Source of the DNA: Branchiostoma lanceolatum
Taxonomy: Eukaryota > Chordata > Leptocardii > Amphioxiformes > Branchiostomatidae
Assembly (NCBI RefSeq): GCF_035083965.1
Contig: NC_089722.1
Location: forward strand, 29,996,958 to 30,060,957
Direction: 5' to 3'
Length of the DNA stretch: 64,000 nucleotides
Below, piece by piece: positions 33,201-45,200 of the stretch. Numbering within the stretch: the stretch's first letter is position 1; the number at the start of each line of letters is the position of its first letter. The position numbers and the translations under genes were made by a program. The notes under the pieces were generated by a model that did not search any database, had not been told where the DNA came from, and saw only the letters and a list, made by a program, of their open reading frames with translations.

Positions 33201-36200
33201 AGGAGATTCCTGTGGAGGAGGAAGAGGAGGAGGAGGAGGGAGACTGGCAGGAGCAGATTGGTAAAGATGATGTCATGTTTTCCTCTTTTTGTGCTAGATT
33301 CATCATTTGTCGTGTGGCATTGAAAGGCCGAGACTAGGCTAGCTGACATGAGACTGAGAGGGGTTGATTCCTGGAATTACTGGCAAAATTTTACACTCAT
33401 CCTCACACCAAGACAGATAGATTTTGATTCCTGGCATTTCTGGCTAGACGTTGTGTCACTCCACTGATGTAAAAATGGGTACCTGACTTCGGTTGGGAGG
33501 TAAAAGGCGGCGAAATGAAAGTGATGGGCTCCACCTTCCAATATCGTACCCTAGACTCAGTAGATAACAACCCACTGCCCCTACGGCCTCAAGAAGGCTA
33601 CAAGACTTAACCTTTACCATTATTTGTCTCCTATTCCATACTGTTAACTTGACACCTACATGTAATTCCTGTATTAAGATGGGTCATATTTTAAATAGTG
33701 CCTTAAGTTTTTTAAAGAAAATGTCTTTGTGTATTTTGCCATGCATGCTGCAGATGAAAAAAAGGAACAGAAAGGTTTGTTCTCCCTTCTGCCAACTGAG
33801 AAAGATGTAGAATTCCTCTTTCCTTTTTTAAAGAACAAAAACAGGAGTCTTCTTCAAAACTTTTTGTGTAAGCATTCCTTGCAGAGAATATGAATTCAAG
33901 CACTTTTGTGGTAAAAAAAATCACCTTCCAACATCACAGTTGTACGTGTGAATTCCACCATTTTACTTTAAATTATTGAGTAAAAAACTATATGTTTAAT
34001 AATTTTTGTCCGTTAAGCACGTAATAACCATAGTTACTTTTTATCTTGTTTACAGAAGTGTCAGTGCAGATGAAGGAGCCAGAGCCACCGCCCCCCTCCC
34101 CAACCCCAGAACCTCCAGAGGAGCCAGAACTTGCCTGGGATGAGGAGGAGAAAGAGGAGGAGGAGCAACCAAAGGTCAGGCTTCAGGACTTATGAATAAT
34201 TCAGCAAGTCAAAGGCAAATGGTTGCATGGTGGTTTTGTGGTTAAGGTTTTTGACTTATTAGAATATAAAGGTTCTGTGTTTGAATCCTACTAGGCCCCG
34301 ATGTTGTTCTCTTGGGAAAGGCACTTTATACCTGTTTCTTCACTCGACTCATGTGAGACTGAGGTTTGGTTAGGGACGTTCTCTTGGATGCGATGTAATG
34401 CCAGAGGTCCAACGTTTGAGAATGTTAAAGCTCCCACCACACTTATTGAAAAGAGTAGGGGTCCTTCCAGGTTTGAGTGAATCAACCCTTATGCAGCTTG
34501 TACAAAACTGGTGTGTAATGCCTAATGGCAGTTTACCGGTTATGAAAAAAAAAGAAACAAGCAAAAAAATGTAACAAAGCACACAACCAAAAACCATCTG
34601 ATTGCAATCAATCAATTCAAAAAAATTCAAAACAAACAAGGGAACAGAAAACTTAACCTCTTCAACACTTCACAGTTGAGGTAAAAAGTAAAAGTGTTTT
34701 ATCTAGGTCAAACTGACCTGACCTGGTCAGGCATGAAATATTAAAACACTTGTTGCTCATCAAATATACGTAGAGAGCAAAATGGGAAGATTTTATTTTT
34801 TTTCTCATGAAATATGCATAGAAATTCATCGAAAGGGAATGATTTTAGAGAAATGAAAAAAGTAGAAAACTGTTCACCTTGTGAGGTTACCTTAGTAACC
34901 TGATACACATTCTTTGTTGCTATAATCCTTTCTTCAAAGTGCTGTGATAACAAAAATGATAAAGTTAAATGGTGTTGGATTAAGACTTTAAATGATGAGT
35001 AACAAGATATTTTACTTCTGTGCCCATATCTGTCCTTTCATGCATTGTCCCTAATGGCATGATCTGATGAACTGTTATTTTAGATTATTGATTACATAAA
35101 GGACCATAATGGCATACAATCGAACAAAGGGATACTACATGATAAATTTGTATGAACCACAAAGGCAAAAACACTTACTATCCTGCGTTCAAATCCCCAA
35201 ATCCCCAAAGTTTCAATAATTGATGACGTCGTGTGCTAGTGTTTGTTTATGTGGTTGCCGCACACACACACACTGGGTGGCACTAGTATTTACAAGGGCT
35301 ATAGTCGCACAGTGTTCCCTTCAAAGATCTAGAGTAGCTTCCATTCATGGTTTTCTGTTCTTTAGCTCTGAAGTGGTGAATTGTGTTGATGGAACATAAG
35401 CGCTGTGTCGAGGCTTTAACCTCAAAATTTGGTCTGCATTGTTTAGCTGTTACTATTTATTGCATCGTTGCCATACCAGTGGGCTAAACCGACTTCTGTC
35501 AAAGGCCCTTGATGTAATTGTTGAGAAATAGTATCTCTGTATTGTGTACTGGACAAAGATCAATAGTATAGTGTGAATTCCCTAAGTGAATCCTTCAGGC
35601 TTATTTTAGAATTACTCTGAAGTAGGGCACCATTGTTGTTTCGTGGTTATTAATTCATCGTCACCAAACAACCAAGCCAAACTGACTTCTACCAAGAGCT
35701 CTTGAAAGGGTTGAAATTTCTTATAGTGATGGCCGGTTCAATAGCAGCAAGGAATTTGTGTGTGCCTCCGAAAAGACGAAGGACAGTCATGAAAAAGAGG
35801 AAAGTGTTGTCTGGACAAAGTGTTAAACATGTCGCGGGAGACGTATCCGTTCGGAAGATCATTGTCAACCTTAACTTCAGGGTGTACGAGGTAAATAATG
35901 TTCTTTCTTTACTCTGTTGTCTGGTAACTCTCATAACATTGCAAGATACATGAAGCTAGCCACGCCATTGCAAGTGAAGTATTACAATGGTTCAACATGG
36001 AGAAATGTCAAAGCCTTATAGTTCAATGCAATGTCAAGACATTTATCTTTTAGATTAATTTAGATGTTGTATGTTCTGTGATCATAAAAAGGTGTATGCG
36101 ATTACATGTATTGTCACTGCTGGCGATAGTGTGATAAATTGTGAATATTATAGAAGAAATATGCTGTCTTGTCTATGGAAATCAGAATGTGACGACTCCA

Positions 36201-39200
36201 ACTCACAAGTTGATATTTATATGCTGGTGGATAAAAAGTCTTTTTCGTCTGCAATTCAATACGGAACATCTATTCTGAATTTAGACTTAAAACAAACAAC
36301 AGATGCTAGGAGATTGATACAATTGCTGTGAATCTTCTATGTAAGATTTTATCACTGAAAATTTAGTCCCAAAATTTAGATTAATTTCTAATTGGCAATT
36401 GCCTTCTTCTTGTCTGGACTCAGTTTTGTACTCTACTGTAAAAAGATACCAGACAATTCCACACCACACGTAACCACCTGCTTATAAGAATAGTCCCTCT
36501 CGTAACATGTTTACATCTGCAATCACCTGATGACAATGGTTACAAAGTGTCCTTTGTCTCAAAACCTGACGACCAAACAGAAGCATCAAAGGTTTTCTAT
36601 CACCAAGGTATAGATTCAGAGATTAAGACCATTTTAGTATTAAGTGACGACTACACGAGCCTCTCAATTAAAGCAACAGTATGTCCTCTCCCAAATAGAC
36701 CCCCTGAGTTGAAAATTGAGCCCGTTGGTAAAGAAACAACATGATGCCAGATGGGTACAGTATCTTTGATAACAAACATTTCCTTTTCAACGCAAACTGT
36801 CCATGAAACGGTTCTTGGCTGAGTAAACACTGAGTCCTGGCTTAGCTGAAGAGAGCTTTGTGTGGATGGTTGTGAGAACATCTATCAGAAAGCTCCTTTT
36901 TCATACATTTTGGGTGATTTTCTAGGTTTAATCAAGGAGGTTTTATCTAGAAGTCTGATTTGTGGCCTGAGGTACTAGTGGGTAATTTGCATAGAATGAC
37001 TGTTTTGGTACATTTACATTGTTTATTAAGTGTCTGTATACAACTGTGTCATTTGGGTAAGAGTAAATGTTGACGTTGAAAAGGGACATTTTGAAACCTG
37101 GCCATACAAGTTTGCCTTTTATATGGTGATGGAATTATGCAGAGAGAAGATTATAGTATTAAAGGTGGGAAGTATCCCAACAATGTTTTTGTTTGTTTGT
37201 TTGAGGACTTAGTAACACTAACATGTTCTGTTAACTTTCCTTGTTCTACAGCCACCATCGCCACCTCCTACGCCTCCGAGGGAGCCGACACCCCCTCCAC
37301 GAGAGCCCACACCTCCTCCACGAGAGGCAACACCCCCTCCACGAGAACCCACACCCCCTCCAAGAGAACCCACACCCCCTCCTAGAGAACCCACACCCCC
37401 TCCTAGAGAACCTACACCCCCTCCAGAGCCGGAGAAAGAGCCGACACCACCCCCATCCCCGCCTCCTGTGGAAAAGACCCCCACCCCTCCACCACCGCTC
37501 CCACCCCCTGAAGTGGAAGAGGAGCCAGTAGAAGTTGCCCCACCCCTAGTGGAGGAAGAACCCCCACCCCCCACGCCCTCACCTGAACCCGTTGTAGAGG
37601 AACCACCACCTGAGGTATGGTAAAGTGTGTAAATGTTAGACAAAATGAAAGGTAGAAACTACAATGTACATATTTATTTTTTATTAAAAACAAGTACTGT
37701 AATTCTTGTTTCTTTCACTGTATTTTTATGTGAACTTATCATCACCATAAAAAAATACTCTGTTCTTATTATTTATGATTCCTTCACACATCTGTTCTGT
37801 AAATCACTTGCCACCACCGTGAAGTTAAAGTTCAGTGAAAATGTCCATTTTCCTTACACCGTGAAATTTTGCTACCGTGAAGGTTAAGTTAATTATAGTA
37901 TCACATGTACAAGAAAACAGGTGGTTGTTTGGGCACAGTTTATAGTAGAGCATCACAGCTTTTCCACCAGTTGTCTATTATCCTAATCATAGTTACTGCA
38001 ACTACACTGTTGCAACATAACATAACTTTCCAGGAACCTTGTTAAAGACACTTAGAAAGCACAGGCTATTGTTGTCAAGTTTATTATAAGTATTGTAAGC
38101 AAAAGAATTTTAGACAGAGTAAAAATAAGTCACCTTCTTCTGGTGTTTCCCATTCAGGTTGAAGAGCCACCTACTATGGAAGAAGAAGAGGCAGAACCTG
38201 AACCAGAACCTGAACCTGAACCAGTAGAAGTGAAGGAAGTGAAGATAGAAGAAGTGGAGGTTGTGGAACCACCCAGAACACCAGCTGAGAAAAGGTAACT
38301 CTGATATACAACTTCAAGACATTCCATTTGTTGTATGGCTGTCTCTATGACCCGTCCCTCCTTTTAGCTCTAAAACATATGACTTACGATTAATACTTAA
38401 ATTCACCACCAACTTCTGAAGAGAGCAAAAATGCAAATTGAAGTTTCTCAGTATCAGGCCAGGGTGTCTAGTGTAGCACAAAATTTGAAGGTACATTCAC
38501 GAAAATGAAAAAGTGTTAACTGGTAACACCTCTAGTGTAAAAGGTTCATGAACACAGAACAGTACGTAGTATGCATGTACATGACATATTTCTGACTCAA
38601 ATATTTCAAATAAGAAATGTATCCAAATTTCATTCATCAAAACCTGACCATTTTTTGGCAACTACAGATTGAGGGCTGTGAGTTCTAGAGTATAAAAAAA
38701 GTAGGAGGTTAGGAAAGCCCCTGTTAGCTGTAATTTGTTGGTCCTGCCAACTATGAGGCTTGCTATCAACTGGAGGTCACAGGTCATCTTAAGGTAACTG
38801 TTAGAGCACTGATACAGCCACAACAAGCATGGGTTCAATATTGACTCTGTAGTGTTGGTCTATCCATCAATCTGTATGTTTGTACCTTTAGACCATAGGC
38901 TGAAGACTGCTGCACTCAAAAACAGCGCGTTGAAGTTACAGAGATGCTTTCAGTCTTAATAATAATCAAAACGCTTTGATTTTATTTTGTTCTTCATTTC
39001 AAAGCCAGTTTGCGTACGGTCAAAACTGCCACTTGGGGGACCGAGAAAATCTGATCTGTGAGGACAGGTGGTCACTATAGACAGGATTATTGAGGCCTGT
39101 GTCAATGTGAAAAATTATCTAAGGGACCACCAAAAAGTGGTCACATTGGCTAGGTGGTGCTTATGAAGAGGTGATAACTTGTACAGGGTTGACTGTATGT

Positions 39201-42200
39201 GTACCTACTACCTTCAGCACACTTCTATTGGCCAGGGGTCCCTCATCTCACCAATCAATTCTAGTCTGAAATGTTTATGAAGGAAGCTTGCATGGTTGTG
39301 CTCTAGCCTTACTGGGCAATAGTTCTTTTGACACATCTTGAAATTGACACTGATATATGTTACTGTATTGCCCCAAATTGCCACCTTTGGAAATGATAAA
39401 TGCCCTCAATTGTATCAGATTAGTCTACATTAGGGGTATTAAACCTCAGTTGATTTACCGGTAGTGTGAAATGTGGTCCCTTATCAATCCTAGATAAACA
39501 ATGGGAGAAATCCTAGTCGCAAATTTTCTGTGGGAAACAAAGTTGCTCCCTTGCTTGACCTTTGATCTTCATCCGCGAAAAACATGGTCGCTAATCGCCT
39601 AATCCAAAGGTAAATGACACAGCGTCATGTTTACTCGGCGTATTGACCCGACCGTTTATTCTCCCATCCCCTGTCTTATTCACACTGACAGCTGACTGCT
39701 GTATGGCTTGTTTGTGTTGCCTAGCAACTGTCACGTGACCTCCGCAACACCATGAATCATACCCTTGGCTTCTTCAAACAAAAATCTACAAAATATCGTC
39801 AGCCACACATTTCAATTATGATCTTATACATGTAACTAAGAAACATTTTGGTATCTTGAGTATCTTGAGTGAATATTTCGTGCAGCATGTTTTTGCCATT
39901 TGAAAAATGGAGGGTTTATGCAAGCATTAATTTCCGTTTCACAAGCCGTTAAACAAGGAAGACAGTTAGTGAAAGGGTGATCAATAGTAGATTTGAGTCG
40001 TTCTGACAGCCCGTTGTGTGGGCTCTATGTACATGTACCTTGGTTACTATGTAAACTTCAGTCGTGGTTAGCCAGACTATTCATCTAACAATCTGTACAA
40101 CAATAAACCCTGGGTGGTAAAGTCTGTAGGGAGTAAGACAAATTCAAAGGACTTTTTCTGCGCTGTAAAGGTGCAGGAATTGGCTGGAAGTGGTGTTCAG
40201 GTGTTCGGTCTCTCCTAACAGACGGAAAGGACACAAGAATTCAAGTATAGTTAGACCTATGTGTTGCTATTTTGGAGAAAACGGTAACTCATCTTGTAGC
40301 AAGCTGTGGAGAAGAATTGCTACAGTAACGGTAGCCTGGTCAGGGTCAAATTCAGAGAATTGGAACATTTGAAGATCGGTTTCAAGTTACTTCAGAATCT
40401 GTAAGGTTTTCAGTCTCAAGGAAACAGGATGAGTGAGGAGGAAGAAGTTGAAAGGTAAGGTGTTAAGATTTGGAATAAGAACTTGTTTAACTATGTATGG
40501 CAGGCTTTTTGCGTACAAATATACAAGTACGGAAATGAAGAAGCAGCCATTATCATCATACAAGTACGATGTACTTGTGTTCAGTCTTTCATGTCATGCA
40601 GGATCGCTTGTTAACCAACAAAACAGAAAGAGTTGCTCATGTTATAGACTGGTTCTCCTCTAAAATCGTTTTTGAAAAGTACAATTTGTAGTCATGTCGT
40701 AATTTTTTATATCAAATGCGAGGGGACAAAATCCTCTAGCAACCAACATCTTTGATGTCGTTCAGTGAATGAACTTGGCTTTTGTTGTTGATAAGCTCAG
40801 TGCATATTTAAACATATAAGCCTTGGCTATTAGGGCTTAACGTTAATCAAATTGTGAAGAAAATTTAAGTCTTTGCAAGTCTATAAAGGTCTTGAATAGT
40901 ATAGTGTGGTCAGAATTTTAAGATTTCTGGTACATGTACATTTGTTACTACATGTACTAAGCTTTACGTGCGAACTTGCATCATTAGTGATGCAACATTC
41001 AATGGCAAGTCAGCGAGAAGCTTTACAGCGGGTCATTAGAAAACATTACAACTGTGATGATTGATTTGATCACAAGGTATGCCCAAAGGCTTTCAGCTCT
41101 CCAGCTACAAGATAAGGAATAGCGATCAGAAAATCTGGCATTGCTTTTAAATCTTCCAAATATTGCTAGCATTGCTCTGTAATTTTCACTTACTATAGTA
41201 CTATATCCTTGAAGCAGGGCTGTCTCCAGCTTAAAACTTTTTCTGTCCCACACATTAATATTGTTTGGGAGCCCATGTTGTTGACTTTCGTTGTTAAATC
41301 TGTCATTTTAAACTTACAAAAATACATTTTATCAGTTTTATGTAATGAAGTCGTTATGTTTGGACGGATGGGGTAAATCTTTACATCCCAACAAGCATAT
41401 TTCTGTCTCAGGACATGGGGTCTGGAGACAGCCTTGGTTTGAAATGAGGCAAGTACAGTACATAAGCTACCAATAGCCAAGCACATTAGTCCATATTCTA
41501 GTGACCACAGTGATTTGATACATGCCAACATGTCCCAAAACGTTTAACAACAGATATCACAAAGGTAGGACTCACCTTACCAGTAACATACCAACTAGGT
41601 GGGCTTTCTTGTCTAGGTTGTCCAAAAATGTCGATGTTGAGTCAACACCTCAAAAATGAGGTTTACATAGCACAAGAAATGGAGCATGGCATGTACATGT
41701 AAACCCCTTTCACCAAGCAACGGACACACCCGTGGCAAAATAACAAGACAGAAGCTGTGATCATGTCACCGTTACACATGCTCCTGAAATCGACTATTCT
41801 CTGTTTGTGTGTACTAATTTGTTGCCATATCTCGCTGCTGTGTTTCTCGGCGTGCTTCAATGGGAAGTAGGATCCGACATGTTAGGTTCATGTAAGTTTT
41901 GCCAGTGTAAGCACCCTAAAGCTAGTGGGAGAAGTCCTTGTCACCTGCCTCTGAAATGTAGTACGTAACACTTATCTTCTTGGATATCAGGTATACAGGC
42001 TTTTCATTTGATGTTATCTGTACCATGTTGGATTACAGTGTTCGTCTGTTAACCAGACGAAGATGCTACTGCTTGATCCAATTATCCGCCAAAAGGGTCG
42101 CCGATTGGTTCAAATTATGATTGTTACGATGTCAATGAAAAGCCTCTATAGCATGGGAAAGTATTCACCTATTCCAATTATAAGGACACCTGTTTGAGCA

Positions 42201-45200
42201 TGCTTTCTTTCATTTTGTTAGATTAATTGCTTGTAGGAATGGTAATTTTACTAACGAGTACCATAATGGTACCAATTAAGGCTTATTATACTTATAGCTT
42301 CACATTCACATTTTAATGGCATTTACCTGTACTGCACTGTGGTCTGTTCTGTATTGCCAGGTGACATGAGGGTAATGTTTCCTGGGTGCGAAGATGGAGC
42401 AGTGTGAAGTTGTAAGCTTGTAAACAAAATCATCCACAGCTTTAACCTTCTCCCTGCTGCCTAACCCTGTTTCCAATGGAAATTCTGTGGCAAAGGGCTA
42501 CAGCAGCATGGAGAAGGTTAAGATATACCGGTAGGTACATTGTAGACACAGGCATACTGGTAGATATTTTCAGATTAGTACTATCAAGACGGTGAAAATT
42601 ACATGTAACTTGTAGATTTATTATTGGAATTCCATTTCTCCACTGACTGTTTTTTCCTTCCCTTCTTCCACAGTGATGAGGAGATGGAAGAACCGGCAAC
42701 AGAAGCTCCTCCCGAAGAGGAAGACGGCAAGAAAGGGAGGAAGAAGTCAGCTAAGGGGAAGAAGAAGAAGAAAAGGAAAGCCCCGCCCAAAGTGGAGAAG
42801 ACACCAGTTCCTGCTTTAATGATGGATCCTTCGGTCAGTTAAGTTCATCATCAACCCTAGAGGTGTAATGTTAGATCAAGGAGGTTTTAGAATATCAAGT
42901 GAGATTTAGATTTTAAACCTCCTTAGTTTGATTGGACCAGTTTGTCTCCAGGACTGGTCCCTCCATCCCAGGACAGAAATTTGTAAGTTTGATGGACAAA
43001 AATTTCACCCAGTCTGTCAAAAAAACCCTGAACTTCATCACATGAAACTGATGAAAATGTCTTGTTGTAAGTCTAAAATGACAGACTTAACAATGAAAAA
43101 AATTTAGAGCTGGAGACAGTCTTGGATTGACCATACTGAAACAAATGCATTTGGAAAAGCTTTTGATTCACATGCAAATTTGCCTGTCTTTTGAGATTTT
43201 CTTTAAGACCGAGGCAATAAACATTATTCTGAATGACGTGAAAACAAGGTCTGCCTTGCTGACTGATGTCAGATACTTAATGCTCCTTGAGTTGTTTTCT
43301 GGACCTGGAGGGAAAGCTTACATGCCATGTTTTCTTTCTTGGGAAAACACTTAAAACCTAAACCTCTAAGAGTCACTCAGAAGACACATGGAGTGCATTT
43401 GAAGGTTGAGCAAGCCTAGTAAACATCAAACATCATTTCAAAACAAATCATCATTGGTTTCTTTAAGTAGATTGAAAAATGTCAATTTTTAAAAATTTGT
43501 CTGCCCATCATGATTAGATTACTGTAAATGTTGAAACTTTAGTGGTGGTTTAATGTTCACGGTTTTAAAACCACAGCAAAATGCGTGTTCTGTCTTCTGC
43601 TTGCCTACCCCCTTGTTCCAACTGCATACTAAAAACCATTGTGAACACTCCATTTTCTCCCTTTCACGAAATTAAATCCTTGCAAACTTAAAGGCACTGA
43701 TGTACAGTATCACACACTTTTATGCAAATACGTAACCTACTATATTTTCTGTCAAACTGTCAAGGTTGCAAGACAGATTAAGTCTCCCAAGATTTTGTGA
43801 CGACAGTCCTTTAAGTGCCTCACTGCACCAGCTTTCCTTGTTGTTTGTTCATTACGGAATAACAAAACCGCATCTTGTGATTACTCAGCTGACCCTCTCG
43901 ACAGCTCGGTCCGTAAACGTATCCCTCTCGAGAGTGCGCGACTGTTGTCCCCGCTGACCACTACACAGTGCATTAACCATGTCATCTAAAGCACTTAAGG
44001 CCAACTGAAAGAACCATCCAGTGGCACTCCCATATGTTCATGTGTCAAATGTCTGAAACCAGGAGGTTGTGTAGCCAAGGGCAGAACAGTTGGTTGGAAA
44101 ACTTGTCTATGATGTTTTTATAGAAGCTCATTGCCTTTCTAAGCTTCACGTGTATATCGTACAAACAAGGCAATGTAGACACTGGTAGGTTCATGCATTT
44201 TCTGTTTGTGTTTTGGTAAGTTTACAAATGTTTTGTATAGACTGTCTTTGGAGAAAGGTTGTGGTGTAAATTATTTTGTATACTGTATGTGCTAGTATGT
44301 CACATTAAGCAAAACATAGATATCTCTGTCGTAAGCTTATTCAAGTTTGTGATAGTTTTCCTTTGGTGAACTGTATCGAATGTTTGAAAAACAGTGTTTG
44401 GAAAAAGGGTGAGTTTGGTGTTTTAGCCTCTACATGAGGAGACAGGTTAGCTTTTTGCATCAATAATTCAAGGTTCTTTCTGTTCAAACATGGATTCAAT
44501 TACAGGTAATGTTGCATGGCAAAAACTGACAATCCTGTAAAAGGCTTTAACTGTTCGTAATCAATACTGTGGATATTAGGCAAATAGTAGTGGACAACCT
44601 CTGAAGCCAACCGTACACACTCACGCCACATCTTCAGAAAAGACGCTATAACCGCATAGTTCCCGTCTAGAACTTTATTCTAGCCCACACTGACTAGTTT
44701 CGCCTTGTGTGTGGCTTTCTCAAGGATCAGAGCTTGAATATTGTGGATATTGTTTATAAATTGTCAAATCTTTCCCACAGGAGATATTAAATATGGAGAT
44801 GAAAATGAGGAGGAAAAATCTCTTGGAGAACAAGGCGGAGAACGACGCCATCGTTGCGGAGGTGCAGGAGTTCGAGGTGAAGCGACCCAAACAGCAGGCG
44901 TGGTTACAGGGCAGACTAGCCCTGTCCAGACAGATCAGCAGGTTTGAGCTGCCCATGGACATGAGGCTACTAGAAGGTTAGTCAGACTCTTCAGATAGTC
45001 ACATCTTTGTGATTTTTTCTCCGGTGACAGTAAAATATAGGGCTTTGTAATGTACATTACCTCTTTTAGAGTTGCCTGTGTTCGTAAAAAGGTTATATAG
45101 ACTTTTGCTCTGCTTCAGTATAACAGTACATGTATAAGACTTGTATGGCTTGTGAGCAAAAGCGTAATATTGAGAAAAATTCCATGTACACAATGTTATT

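Noticed and set aside
37218..37693. Gly-rich minus-strand frames (141 and 93 codons)
   Set aside because: Shadows of the proline-rich coding repeat on the plus strand.
38790..38870. Functional tRNA gene
   Set aside because: A- and B-box-like words are present, but the acceptor and anticodon stems do not pair, so it is only a tRNA-like remnant.
44590..44725. Possible retroelement fragment with TTTCGCCTTGTGTGTGGC
   Set aside because: It resembles retroelement tails in general, but no second copy or coding remnant in the window supports it.
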